This document shows positions 1-11,863 of a DNA stretch of 64,000 bases, piece by piece (within the stretch, counting starts at the first letter, position 1; every line of letters begins with the position of its first letter). The position numbers and the translations under genes were made by a program. The notes under the pieces were generated by a model, which saw only the letters and a list, made by a program, of their open reading frames with translations, did not search any database and was not told where the DNA came from. The stretch is from positions 2,728,001 to 2,792,000 of the forward strand of contig JBANDB010000011.1 of assembly GCA_037576215.1 (NCBI GenBank), given 5' to 3'. This DNA comes from Armillaria gallica. Its lineage: Eukaryota; Basidiomycota; Agaricomycetes; Agaricales; Physalacriaceae.

Positions 1-947
1 CGGCGAAGGGATCATGCTTTGGCGTCTGCTGGTTCTCATCCGCGAGAAATTCCGGGACACTTTTGTCGGCTCCAATGATTGCACATATAGTAGCCGGAAG
101 GTCGTCGGGTTTATAATGAATGGACAGTCCAAAATCGATAAAGTAGTATTTGGGAGGGTGTTCGGTGCGTGAAGAATGGCGCGCATGAGCTGAAAAGTCG
201 TATTTCATGTCCTGTTCTTGAGGATGGAAGCTCTCCGGTCCGTACATCTGCGAACAATCCATCATAATATTCGTGAATCCACCGTCACTGAATTGACGAA
301 ATCAATGAAACGGGAAATAATATTGATAGAAGAGACCAACCAATGCGCAATGTAATTTTCGTGAAGGAATTGAAGTCCCTGCAGAATTAGTTGCTTAGAG
401 TTACTGTTCACATCTTCTACGTTCTATCACATACCTCAAGCATTTCTTTAAAGAACTGCATTCCCTCCCCGATGGTTTTGAACCTGGGGTCATACCACGC
501 TCGTAGATACGGCATCACAATAATGACCCTCCCTTCCCGGTCAGGGATGGGAAGTGTACGGAGGATGGGAACGCAATGATTTCGGCTATCCGAAGACCTT
601 TTTCCACTACTGAGAAAGGTACCTATGGCCAATTCGTCTGGCGAGTACTCGTGCACGATAATTTTCATCGCCACAATTCGTCCAGTGGAAATTTCCTTTG
701 CGTCCATGAAAGTGTCGCTGCGCTGAGATGTCTGAGTACTTTTAAATGCCAGCCAAGAATACGGCCCTCGTACCATGAAACATAAACCATCTTCACAGAA
801 ATATGAGTCCTTCTTAGTACCCTCCCATGAAGGAACCCAGCCAGGCTGGAAGCGCCGCCGTAGCTCATAGCCGCACTCTTTCAACCATGCAGAATGGTCG
901 CGCCAAAAGGTCTCGCCTGTGAGTAGTACATTGGCACCGTGGATCAT
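1..947 (-). CDS. FunK1-like protein kinase, copy 1 (3' end cut by the window)
   Basis: Kinase-like protein of a family expanded in Agaricomycetes. Exons 947..435, 378..341 and 287..<1 join in frame (donors GTATGT and GTTGGT, acceptors CTGCAG and TTCAG). Seen in order: an N-terminal GETFW and LKECGYELR segment, a beta-3 lysine in IVAMKI, the hinge-like VIIVMPYLR, the catalytic-loop equivalent IAHCDGGFTNIMMD, and IDFGLS (the DFG site). The loop reads H-C-D where most kinases have H-R-D. The catalytic Asp, the Asn and the DFG are present, so activity is possible but not shown. The reading frame is open to the window edge. About 64% of the length of intact copy 3 (10201-11584) is visible. Substrate and role are unknown. 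Confidence 0.75.
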
Positions 948-3268
948 TGTAATGGTGTTTTGACAACGAACTGACGGTCACATAGTTCGGGCATAATTCA
1001 ACCTCTGGCCCTGGGCCCTCTGACACTGCTGTAACGCGGTCACGTACCTCCGAAGCGGAAATGACGGAGATAAAGTTAGTATACCTACTCTCCACAAACG
1101 TTCCTTGTCGTGGATAGTCACGGAACGCTCACTTGACTACCATTCTCAGGGTATTGTACTTGTCTGGCTTATAAGTTTAATGCATACATTGGTTATGCAT
1201 CCAGCTTCACCCCCTTCAGCTTGCAATCAGCAACTCAACACTTCAAAGCGCTACACTAGACCAACGAATACTACAGAGTCCAGACAAGATGTTAGATGGC
1301 GGTATCTCCATTATAACACTTATAAAGCGGGGGGCCATCGCAAGCGTGGCAAGTCCGAGTCCTCAAGTAGTTTTGGTAAGCTGGTAGGTGAACAACAAGC
1401 AGGAAGTTATGAGGAGGAAATATTGTAAAACACACCCGAACTAGATGATCTGTGCTGACATGTAATGGAAGACATTTTTTCCACCTGTCTCGTGGCACTC
1501 TGGCAGGCAATACCAGTACAAAGCTCATAGCGACATGAAAGTGATGTTCATCTGGCCTCAGCTTGAGCTAGCCCCATCCTCTTTATATCCAGACCGTGAG
1601 GGGGCTTGTGAAAATATCTCCAAACGGATTGTCTGCGACAGAGTCAGTCACGGTCACCAAGTCTACGACATCCGTACTTCGCCTTTTGCATATGGTGTCC
1701 CCCTGTAACATGTCTGTTACAACTCTAGGTATCAGAATCGTCTGATTAATATAGGTCTACCGTTTGACATCGCCTGCCATCCCATAAAATGTAAAAAGAA
1801 GACAGTTATTATATTTGAGACGCCGTTAATTTCATACTACCGACTTTGAACACAATTTCCAGTTTCAAAATCAGCAATGATATCTGAAATTGCTTCGATA
1901 CCAATGATCTCTCTGCTTTGACTTCGGGTTCTGTGGGCGGAAGAATCAGTTAGTTGATCAAAATATTCCTAACCAAGACCTGCTTACTGCTTCTTTGTGA
2001 GTCGTTGCGTGGGGCCTAAATCTGATATTCGCCGGGTGTTGATTTTAGCTCCTAGCGAAGGCAGAAATTAACTAAAAGTTTGCTAAAATATTCCCAATGA
2101 AGACCTACCAATTCCTCAGTGCGTGGGTTTGGCTTTGCAAAGTTCGGGTCTCAGGGAAACCGGCACTAATTTCGGGCCTAGAATCGTCAAAACATCAGCA
2201 ATACTGTTGTTAAATAGTACTTAAAGGTGACTTACTGATAGTTGCAGGACTTCCAAGAATCCAGAACCAAGAGAAGCTCAGCAACACGTACCCCCAGAAT
2301 AGCAGAAACACCACTCACTGTTGACGTTCAGATGGCGACACGCATTGGGTGTGATGTTGAAGTTCCGCAAGTTTTGGACCTTGAGAAATTAGGTGTTGAT
2401 CTGGAGATAAACATGAATAGAGCCAAGCATCGCAAAAGGCAGATCTCCTTGCTCGCCGGAAGACGATCCATATAGTGAATGAAGGCCTTGCTGTTGTGGA
2501 CAACCAACGATAGTTACATGATCTGCTCAAATCCAGTGAGAGAATGATGTTGACTCAATATCAAACGGGACGTACCTCTTGATGACCTTCCTCAGCATAT
2601 GAAAGACCGTCGTCGCAGGGCAAAACCGAGAATGTAAAACTACGAGAACCGACCTGTGGCACTAAGGAGCACTTACTATTGCTCGCCAGACAGAGTCGTC
2701 TCAGCATGATTCGAGATCACCATCAGCTAGTGAGTGTTGCAGGACCATTAGCGAAGTGGGTATCAACTGCACGTAACCACAAAGTACCATAAAAGATAAA
2801 CTACCTTGGAAGTTCAGATGACGGCGCTGAAGCATTGGGAACAGCCGACACATAATGCTGGCTCCGCAAAGTTTGAGCTCGACATGTTGGGCTTTCATCC
2901 AAAAGCAGAAGTAAGTAAAATGTCAATGGAAGTATTCTAAGATAAACCTCGCCGGATGAATATCCATATAGGAAACATGTATCTTAACGCGACATCATTG
3001 CCATCATCGTTGGTCGTTGGTCGGTGCGTAAGTTACTAGGCACACTAGTATTCAGTGGTGATGGGGGATTGTTCTGAATGATGTCCGGTATAGTGGATGG
3101 GTTGCTCGTCTTATGAAGGGCGTGCGGCTAGGTGGGGAGCTATTGACGTAATTCTGAACTATTGGGCCACGATATTGGTCAAAAAAAATATAGAATACGC
3201 ATGTAGTGCCAATAGATATAAAAGAGAGAGCATTATCAGTAATCAGGGAGCAACGGAAGCACGTAAAG
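948..3268. other. Intergenic, non-coding, old degraded sequence
   Basis: No spliceable gene with a recognisable domain was found on either strand; short open frames here lack coherent splice sites. Several short, diverged direct repeats are visible: a stretch around 1953-1985 (AAAATATTCC then AGACCT) recurs near 2085-2115, with a weaker third version near 2930-2960. The stretch lies between kinase copy 1 and the transposon and looks like decayed duplicated DNA. Confidence 0.5.
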
Positions 3269-3290
3269 CACCGGACTTTGCCCCGAAAAA
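3269..3290 (+). repeat. Terminal inverted repeat, left end of transposon copy 1
   Basis: Begins CACCGGACTTTG and ends in CCCGAAAAA. It pairs with 4846-4867 with one mismatch at position 13. The preceding three bases are AAG. Confidence 0.85.
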
Positions 3291-4183
3291 TCGATAGCTA
3301 TTATAAGGCGGTTACACCCTATAAACGAATTATAATCACCGGATCACTTTGAAATAACCGCCTCTATATTATTCGCCTTTTAGACCACTTAATTCATCAA
3401 TATAAGCGGGATAATGTTCTTATATAGTCGGGCAATTATTCTGCATATAAGCAGCAGGCTTATTGACCAGGTCATACTAAGAAGAATAAGCATTATGTAT
3501 TGTGAACTCTACGCAACTATAATACACATGATCTACAGACACTGGTTGATACCTTCATCATCACCTCCCCGTAAGAATCAACACCGCCATCGAAGTCGGT
3601 ACAGAAGCCACAGTCCCCCGACGACTACACCAGAAAAAAACTAGAATCGGCAGACATCAAATGCCAAGGACGAGAAAAGACATACCATCGCGTAAAATGG
3701 ACTACGAGAATGCATGGCTGGGAGGCATTGAACGAACTTGAATATTGGGCCGCCAAGGAAGAGCAGGACGTCCAACTGTTTAGATGTATCGGTTAGGCGC
3801 ATACAAGCATCTCACCAACACTTACCGTGACCGATTCCAGAGGGCGCCATGAGAGCATGGCATCTCTTGGGAATATCCCTCTGCTGTTGCATTCGGCGGA
3901 ATTCGTACATTTGCATGGCGTGGGCATTTCTGAGCGCGCATATACTCAGTCAGGGATCAATCTGTTGCATCGACGAAGTCAGCTCGCATATCCTGAATCT
4001 CCCAGGAACGTACCTTCTCATGTCCCGCTATCCATATCACCAAAAATTGACTGTCTGTCGAGATCAGGAACCTCCGAGTCACGCCGTCAGCCCGGGGTCG
4101 TTCAGGTCACTCCCAGTGTACATGGACTCCATGTCCTCGGCTCTCTGTCTGAGCGCCAACCGCTCCAGTATGCCCCTTGATCT

Positions 4184-4247
4184 TCGTCATAATTGCTGTC
4201 GTGCTGCCCTGGTCATCGTCATAATTGCTGTCGTGCTGCCCTGGTCA
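4184..4247 (+). repeat. Two perfect 32-bp tandem units inside transposon copy 1
   Basis: A unit starting TCGTCATAATTG and ending CTGGTCA is present twice back to back (4184-4215 and 4216-4247). Copy 2 of the transposon has a single unit, which accounts for almost all of the 34-bp length difference between the copies. Confidence 0.85.
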
Positions 4248-4286
4248 TCGTAGAAGTTGTCTAAAAGCTGTTGTAGCCATTACCAG

Positions 4287-4736
4287 TCACCACCAATGCC
4301 GACGCGTATCAGAACTGTCTTCACTAGCATGAGCCCACAGCTGTTCCAATGAATCTATAGGAATCATGAGGCAGTCAATGGAAATACATGAAGGCTTACC
4401 ATCTATACATGCAAATTTCTGGCTCGCCCGGTGTTGCCATGCTGCGTCTGAGAAATGGCTTCTTATGGTCGGGCCTGCTGCATCTGTGCATTCAGTACGA
4501 GCGAAATACTCGCGGTAGACGAGGGCGGTTGCGGGCTCGGTGTGTATTCCAAGGCGGTCGAGGCAGAGATGGTCGTTGTGGTCGAAGACGACGCGTGACG
4601 TGACACAGCGCGCGCGGTTCCCGTCAAAGGCGACGCGTGACGTGTCAAATCGATGTGATAGGTATTAGTAAGCCTGGGTAAGCCAGGACTTTTGAGAAAA
4701 TTTGCAAAGTTGTACTAATAATCCACAAAGGTTATC
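4287..4736 (-). pseudogene. Intron-bearing protein-coding remnant inside transposon copy 1
   Basis: Same coding remnant as at 45849-46298 in transposon copy 2, here on the minus strand. An open frame containing EYFARTEC and SDAAWQRRASQKF is followed by a 45-nt GTAAG...TATAG intron and a short second exon ending in RRHWW. I recognise no domain. It could be the tail of a lost transposase or a captured host fragment. Only a few substitutions separate the two copies. Confidence 0.5.
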
Positions 4737-4845
4737 AGGAGGTTATACCATGTATTAGGACGAATAACAGCAGTGACAGTATATGCTAAATACCGGTCGC
4801 TTATTCGGCGATTACAACAAGTAAAAACTAAATAACCGCGGCCAT

Positions 4846-4867
4846 TTTTTCGGGCCAAAGTCCGGTG
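4846..4867 (-). repeat. Terminal inverted repeat, right end of transposon copy 1
   Basis: On the minus strand it starts CACCGGACTTTGG. It mirrors 3269-3290 and is followed by AAG, matching the left flank. Confidence 0.85.
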
Positions 4868-5029
4868 AAGGAGTAGACGAGATATCAGATTTTTGAGTTA
4901 AGTATCAATGCGAGCTATGCGAGGCGAATTGATTTGTAAGCAAGCTGACAAAGTTCAAATGCGCGTGAAAGCCCAAAGGGGAATAATCGGGGAATCACCA
5001 ACAAACACAGCCACAAAAAAAAGCTCAGG

Positions 5030-6214
5030 TTGCAAAGACCGAATCCTGTATACACAGGACTCGGAATCGCAGGCTTTGGTTATGCGATCGTCGTTGGAAC
5101 ATCCGTTCTATTCATGCCAGTCAGAAAGATTGCACAACTAGATAAGGCATTGATGGTAGCCGTCTGGTCGTTTATACAGGTACAACGCCATGTCCCCTTG
5201 GATATGAGAGTCAGCATATGCGACACACACCTCATGTACGCCATCTTTGATCAAGGGTAGAGCTCATGTCTTACGATGCATGTTTCAACAATTTTTGTAG
5301 GCTAATCAAGAACGTACAAAATCTTAACAAGACGCGGTGGGGGCACTTGAAGAATCTTTTGAAGTATATGCGCCTCAAAAAAGAGGTCGAATTCCACTGC
5401 GATTATGTTGAGGTGAGTCTTGGTCAACAATCTACTGAAGGGTCCTAACCATTTATCTACGGCTATACAGCGATTCAGTGCCCGCATCAGCGCAGAAATC
5501 ATGCTTGCGGAAGCCAAAGAGGGTGCTGCAAAAGAAGCAGCGGAGCAGGCGGCGGCTTTGGAAGAGCAAACAAATGAGGAACCGCTCGACATCCTGGAAG
5601 AAAAGCTCCGTGATATTTACAAACATGACGGGCGATGGACTCGTGTAAAGGGTCGCCTCCCTCGTACTCAAAGATCGAGTCCGACCCCAGCAAACCTGGC
5701 ATCAGCCGACCTTTTGAATGGTTCGGCCGTTTCATTGCCCATTCCATATCCTGTCATGCGTCCTCAACCAAGCACTCCCCACTGTCCCCTCTCCGAGCTC
5801 GAAGGCATTGTTCTGGAAGGAAACTTGATCGATCTTTCGGATACTCCTCCGGACCTTAGTCAACGCGAGGGTATCCTGGTCGATCTTTCCACCGATGATG
5901 CTGAGAGCTTACACAGACTTTTATCTGCTGATAACGAGTCTAGTCGTCTTGAAGGAGTTGACCTGCTGAACACACTCTTGAAGTCATCCAGTGCCGTCAA
6001 TACCCCTGTGCAGACAATGCGCCCGAGCAAAACACCCGTCTCTACTCACACATCGACCCCAGCGAACGCCAATGTCGATCCCATTCCCGGTCCGAGTGCT
6101 CCACGAAAGCGTCGGAGATTTGACCGTCTGGTAGACGGTCTCCAGGTGGCCTCCAGCTGTATGTCTGCTTCTGCAGACGTATTACAAGCCATCAGAGATG
6201 CACCAACATGCTAG
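5030..6214 (+). CDS. Membrane-anchored coiled-coil protein A (unnamed family)
   Basis: Exons about 5030..5256, 5301..5412 and 5471..6214. The first exon lacks an in-frame ATG, so the 5' end is unresolved and an upstream exon is likely. Paralogue of 11864-13083, with the same intron positions and an identical 112-nt second exon length. Seen: a Gly-rich hydrophobic helix (GLGIAGFGYAIVV), the conserved block NKTRWGHLKNL, an Ala/Glu-rich coiled-coil stretch around KEGAAKEAAEQAAALEE, then a Ser/Pro-rich tail holding two related short motifs, LIDLSDT and ILVDLSTDD, and a late basic patch (APRKRRRF). No known domain is recognised. I infer a membrane-tethered, mostly disordered protein. The insertion of the 1.6-kb transposon now separates it from kinase copy 1. 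Confidence 0.6.
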
Positions 6215-7154
6215 AAGGTCAGAGTCTGACATTGTATGCTGAGATACTTCGTGCCAACGCCATACCACAGCCTTAGTGACCAGTCAGCACGTCAAGCTTG
6301 TCGCTAGGTATTCTTATTCTGTCTGTCCTGTGCATCTCTTATATAAGTATTGTACGACATGATCAAACATCGACTTCTGTTATTCCATGAGTTGAGGTAG
6401 TACGCGGCGTTGCGACTCAGATATGTGTATTGTATTCCCGTCATAGAAAAGCCAGCCGTGCATCGAAAGATGATCCGCTGGCACCAGAAAAATGCCTCTT
6501 AAACATCTCCACCACATTTGAGGTTACAGCGACGACTGCGCATGCGTAGACAGTAAATGTATTTTTTTTCCCGTCACTCAGAGTTCAAAGTAATCGTAAT
6601 GCATTGACGCAGCGCCCTAGACATCGGTCCATCACAAGAATAATGCGCGAAGGTTTCGTGATCTTAACAGAACAAAAACGCAAAAGACCATGATGGAGAT
6701 ATCCAGAAGACGTCGACCTTTTCGGTCAGGGCGTCACTCGAACGAGCCTTTTTTCCGCCTCGGACTGGTAGCCATCGTCGATTCAAGCACGAGTAGTGTG
6801 AGAACGAGGTACAGCTATGATATGTAGAGTTGGCATGTTAGTTACAAGGACGGCAGACACCAGACATCACGGTCGAAGTTCGGACGATGTGCTAAAGCAA
6901 GAAGAATGGACATATTTTCCGAGATGTGAATAGCATGTGTAGAGCAGGATAAGGTTTATCGTGCGAGGACGAGATACGACTAGGATTCATGAGTCGTTGC
7001 AAAAGAGGAAGTCGGACACCCGATGCCTCAATCCACAGAGATATCACCAACTAGATGCCAAAGTGAGACCAAAAGGCATATATTCCAAGTAGTAGTTAGA
7101 TGTGGGAGGGACAGGAAACGAAATCAAGAGCAAGAGAAATTGATAGACAAGAAT
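6215..7154. other. Non-coding, part of a duplicated segment
   Basis: No gene seen. From about 6410 to 7150 the sequence is a diverged direct copy of about 9490-10190, for example around GGAGATATCCAGA at 6691 and 9826. It is the 3' flank of kinase copy 2, duplicated together with the kinase. The same flank appears inverted at 63763-64000. Confidence 0.6.
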
Positions 7155-8285
7155 TTACTGCGATACAAGCTTAGGAATAGCTGGTATTCCTTGCGCAATG
7201 AGACCCAGAGTCCACACCCAGTGGCCAACAGCCTTGAAGGGTCGAAGAATGATGAAGTCAGTGTTATAGACGACCCGAGATCTCAAAGTCATCGCACTAA
7301 GGCTTTTCTCGACGGCTTCGTCGATCTTGATCCAGTTCGCGGGATCTGGCTCAGTCATCGCAGCTATCAGAGGCTCCATGAATTCAAATCCTTTCATCCC
7401 ACAGAGCGCTTTCTCGCTGAGTTTATAATCCGCCCCTACTTCCTAGAGGAAGTCAGCCTTGTGCTGGTTAAATCGAAGGGATAGCTTACTCTGGGGAGAA
7501 ATGCTCTGAATGCATTCCCGAGATAGTAGATGTCAACAGCAAATGGATCGTGTTTCGGCCTTCGCTTTGTCTAGTCTGGATTATCGATGAGGAACTCGGG
7601 AACTGATTTGTCTCCCCCCTGAATGCAAGTACGGTAGCCGGCAGTTCGTTGGGTTTGACGAGGATCAAAAGACCGAAATCGATAAAGTAGTATTTCATAA
7701 GGTCGTTCAGTGCGTGATCGGTACCGCGCACGACTGGAGAAGTCGTATTTCTGATCTATCTGGTCCAAACATCGAGGTAGCATCCATCATGATGTTCGTG
7801 AAGCCTCCGTCATTGCGGTGTCCTGGTGAGACCGAAATAAAATACCAAGAAGGAGACTCACTAATGAGCAACATGGTTGTGGTGAATAAACTGAAGTCCC
7901 TAAGAAGTGTATTTGAAAGAACCCGAACAAAATGACAGTGAGCTAGCCCTCTTCGAGCATTTCCCTGAAGAACTGGACCCCTTCACCGATGGTTTTAAAT
8001 TTGGGATCATACCATGGTCGTAGGTATGGCATCACAATAATAGCATGCCCTTCTTCGTTTGAACGGTAAATATTAGAATAGGGACGCAATGATTACGACG
8101 CTTCGAGGACGTTTCTTCACTGGTAAGGAAGGTTGTAATTTCCAATTCATTGGGGTCGTTTTCTTGCATGATTATTTTCATTGCGACGACCTGTCCAGTC
8201 AGTCTGGTTGCAAGCGAGGTCGTAGTCTGTAGCCGCACTCTTTGAGCCACATGCAATGGTCCCGCCAGAATATCTCATCAATGGT
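7155..8285 (-). pseudogene. FunK1-like kinase, copy 2 (broken)
   Basis: Aligns along its length with the intact copy 3 (10201-11584) but is disrupted. The N-terminal part runs through WLKECGY and then jumps into LTGQVVAMKI, with roughly 50 codons lost. The segment after CVPIL is frameshifted, the IDFG region is out of frame (the peptide reads PYEILLYRF instead of PPKYYFIDFG), and about 7 codons are missing from the C-terminal exon around VEKSLSAM. The final GIPAIP tail is recognisable. No single spliced frame can be restored, so it is called a pseudogene. Confidence 0.8.
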
Positions 8286-10200
8286 CAATTTTCCATCAAA
8301 ATCAGACGTCGTACGTACGACTTTGTCGAAGGAGTGAGGGAGGGAAGGAAAGAAAGTCTAATATCCAAACAATAGACCGAGTAGCAAATAGGCCCCTTGA
8401 CTTTCCCACGCTTGAAAACCCCGTGATGATTAGGTTTTACTCATCTTCAGCGTCTATGAGCAATGCATCCGCCGAACCATTATGACCATAAGGATCACCA
8501 TCATCAACTTGAAGGAGGGCTTTGGACGTACTCAGACTTACGCCATAATGCTTAAGATCTCATCTGATTTGAGGTCCTCCGGTTGGCGCCACAGCGACTG
8601 CTCCGGATGTTGCTGACATGGCAGTAGATTGGAAAACGCGATAAAATTACTCGATGATAAAAAAAGGCCAACGAAGTTGCAAGCTGCGAATACGGCGCTG
8701 CCCACAAACGAGAAGGGTCGGAGGCGAAGGCAGGTTTCAGTCCCTCTCGTTTGCTTAGTCAGCGCCTTATGAGCATTGCCTCACATGTTCGGCTGATGCT
8801 CAACGTTCATCTGATTTGATGAGAGCGACTTCATCTAGTCTCTCCAAGACAGACGGACGATACACGCCTATGAAGGGAGTGACAGCATATGTTTCAACCA
8901 CTTTTCTTCCGCAATATCCTATCCTGAGCCTTTACAAAGGGCTATGGAGTCCCCTGGCCTACTCAGTGCACTTGAACACCTCATCCTGAATAGACACTTG
9001 ATCAAAATTTCCGACGCGTCCAACTTGTTGAATGGCCATTCCCAGTTCATTTGGGCCCTGAATTACCAGTATTCAATTCGTGCGACTCAGCACCAACCTT
9101 GAAGACGCCGGACGCTTCCTAGCACACATCGTCAACATGGCTACCAGGTCCACTTAGGGTCGTGGCACCGTCTTTGTCCAACACAATCTGAAACTCGGTG
9201 CATAGCATACAGACCCTTGATATCAGCCTCAATAAGAAGTTCTCAGGGACAACAGGCCAATCGCAGTATCGTACACGGCAAGTACAAGGCCTGTACGTGA
9301 GAGTCGAGTGACATCAGGCAACAATGGAAAGCAAGCACAGGTTTCTTGACTTGGTACTGTAACGAGCAGTATTCGCTAAACCATCCTGCACGACTAATGA
9401 CTGAATAGAGAGTAAGACCACGCGAAGAAAGAGAAAGGATAAGGGAATGATTAACGCATGAATTAGAGAAATGAAGGGAGTATGCTGCGTTATGGCCGGG
9501 GTGTGTCTTGTATTCTTGCCGTAGGAAAACCAACTGTGAGTATTGAAGAAGATCCGGAAAGACAATACTGTTGCCGTCGGGACCAGACAAAACGGCTCTT
9601 GAATATCTCCATTACGGCTAGTCAGTTCGAAGAGAAAAAAGGCCATCATATAGTGACGACTCTAGATACATTGGGTACCTTGGACGCACAAGCTGTGGGT
9701 CCACATCATACCGTTTCAATTGATGGTATTGTATTTGTGAAAGGTCCCTAGACCTCGGGCCCATCACGAAATTAACGTGTACAAGTCCTGTGACTCCAGC
9801 AGAACAAAAGCACAAGCGTCCACAATGGAGATATCCAGACAATGCCGGTCATTCGGTCAGGATTCGGCGCGGTCTTACTCGAAGGAGCCCATGCTTCACC
9901 TCGTATTGGTGTTAATCATCAGATCCATTCAGGCGAGGGCAGTGTGAGAATAAGGTACGGCTGCCGCTCAGGATAGACGCTTAAGGGTTATCGCGTGACA
10001 ACAAGTAGGATTCGTGTAAGTCGGCATCTTGGTTGCAAAAGAGGAAGTCAGACTCCCGATACCTCGTAGCTCGCAGAGATATACCAACGAAATGCCAAAG
10101 CGAGAACAAAGGGCATGTATTCCGAGATGTAGTTAGATTCAGAGCAGGAGAAGGGACAGGAAAACGAAATCAAGAGCAAGAGAAATTGATAGACAAGAAT
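8286..10200. other. Non-coding spacer between kinase copies 2 and 3
   Basis: About 8290-9480 shows no supported gene. About 9490-10190 is the duplicated kinase 3' flank shared with 6410-7150. Small open frames here do not join through consistent splice sites. Confidence 0.5.
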
Positions 10201-11584
10201 TCACTGCGGTACAAGAGGAATAGCTGGTATTCCTCGCGCAATGAGACCCAGAGTCCACACCCAGTGGCCAACAGCCTTGAAGGGTCGAAGAATGGTGAAG
10301 TCAGTGTTATAGACGACCCGAGATCTCAAAGTCATCGCACTAAGGCTTTTCTCGACTTGTGCAAACTTCTCGACGGCTTCGTCGATCTTGATCCGCTTCG
10401 CGGGATCCGGCTCAGTCATCGCAGCTATCAGAGGCTCCATGAATCCGAATCCTTTCATTCCACGAAGCTCTTTCTCATGAAGCTTATAATCCGCTTCAAT
10501 TCCCTAGAGGACGTCAGCTTGCGCCGGTGAAACGCAAGGACGAGCTTACTCTGCGAAGAAAGGCTCTAAATGTGTTTCCAAGATAGTAGATGTCAACAGC
10601 GAATGGATCGTGTTTCGGCCTTCGCTTTGTCCAGTCGGGATTGTCGGCGAGGAACTCGGGAACTGATTTGTCTCCCCCCTCGACTGCAAGTACAGTAGCT
10701 GGCAGTTCGTCGGGTTTGTAGAGGAAAGAAAGACCGAAATCGATGAAGTAGTATTTCGGAGGTCGTTCAGTGCGTGATCGATACCGCGCACGACTTGAGA
10801 AGTCGTATTTCAGATCCATCTGGTCAGGATGGAAACTGTCTGGTCCATACATCGAGGTGGCATCCATCATGATGTTCGTGAATCCTCCGTCACTGCGGTG
10901 TCCTGGTGAGACCGACATAAAATAGTGAATACCGAGAAAGAGACTCACTAATGAGCAACATGGTTGTGGTGAATAAACTGGAGTCCCTAAGAAATGTGTT
11001 TTAAAGAACCCGAACAAAATGACAATGAGCTAGCCCACCTCGAGCATTTCCCTGAAGAACTGGACTCCTTCACCAATGGTTTTGAATTTGGGATCATACC
11101 ATGGTCGTAGGTATGGCATCACAATAATGACATGCCCTTCTTCGTCTGGAACGGGGAGTATTCGAAGAATGGGGACGCAATGATTACGACGATCCGAGGA
11201 CTTTTCTTCACTGGTAAGGAAGGTTACAATTGCCAATTCATTTGGAAAGTTTTCTTGCTTGATTCTTTTCATTGCGACGACCTGCCCAGTGGACGTCTCC
11301 TTGGCATCCATGAATGTATAACTACGCTTATGAGAAACATCAGCATATATACAATTGAAAATCCTGGCCAAGCGCACCATTCCTGAGGAACTATCCTCGC
11401 ATAAATATGGGTCCTTCTTCGTGACTATCCATGATGGAACCCAACCAGGCCGAAAGCGCGGTCGTAGCTCATAGCCGCACTCTTTCAGCCACGAAGCATG
11501 CTTGTGCCAGAAAATCTCGCCATGAAGTAAGGTTGCGGGACCGATACGCCTCTGTTCACCAGTGTCGCTAGATTCGCTACCCAT
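10201..11584 (-). CDS. FunK1-like protein kinase, copy 3 (intact, 409 aa)
   Basis: Exons 11584..11039, 10986..10949, 10892..10550 and 10503..10201 give an uninterrupted 409-residue protein. Features: beta-3 lysine in VVAMKR (about residue 100), CVPILRILPVPDE followed by VIIVMPYLR (hinge), the catalytic loop AHYDGGFTNIMMD (about 193-205), IDFGLS (about 238), a block GGDKSVPEFLAD typical of the family's activation region, DIYYLG, and a C-lobe ending GIPAIPLVPQ. The loop has Tyr where HRD kinases have Arg. The catalytic Asp is retained. The start ATG lies 279 bp from the divergent start of coiled-coil gene B. Family membership is clear; substrate and process are unknown. Confidence 0.85.
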
Positions 11585-11863
11585 TGCAGTGACGGTGTTT
11601 GGGGGAAAAGAACAAAACGAACTTGCCGTAAGGGTCCGGCCCTGAAGCCCCCTGCCACTTCGGCTTCAAAGCGCCATCTTACTGACCCTACCGGCCATAT
11701 GCGTCTCAAAGAAACGATCCGAATCTACTTGGTTACCGGTACCATTCTCATCGTATTGTACTTGACGAATATTTAATCCAAATGCGTGTTTCCATTATCA
11801 TCTCCCGCCAGGCCTCGTACGTCTTTGGATCTACTAGTTTCCACCGTCGATAACGTTCCCAAG

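Larger units (their letters stand above)
3269..4867 (-). mobile_element. TIR DNA transposon, copy 1 (CACTA-like, non-autonomous or degenerate)
   Basis: A 1,599-bp element. Its ends are inverted repeats of 22 bp with one mismatch, both starting CACCGGACTTTG, flanked on each side by AAG, a 3-bp target-site duplication. A second, nearly identical copy lies inverted at 45724-47288, flanked by TTA on both sides, which fixes the boundaries independently. GCGGTTA-type motifs recur just inside both ends, as subterminal repeats do in CACTA elements. A CAC start, 3-bp duplication and subterminal repeats fit the CMC/EnSpm (CACTA) superfamily, but no complete transposase is present. Superfamily assignment is inference. 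The element sits between kinase copy 1 and coiled-coil gene A. Confidence 0.85.

Noticed and set aside
1105..1428. 107-codon plus-strand frame upstream of kinase copy 1
   Set aside because: Amino-acid composition and lack of any motif or splice partner suggest chance.
3827..4253. Overlapping open frames of 117 and 134 codons in transposon copy 1
   Set aside because: They lie antisense to the spliced coding remnant, and the same frames recur in copy 2 only because the DNA is nearly identical; no domain.
3269..4867. Classification of the transposon as PIF/Harbinger because of the TTA duplication
   Set aside because: Copy 1 is flanked by AAG, which does not fit the TWA preference, and the CAC-type ends with subterminal repeats fit CACTA-like elements better.
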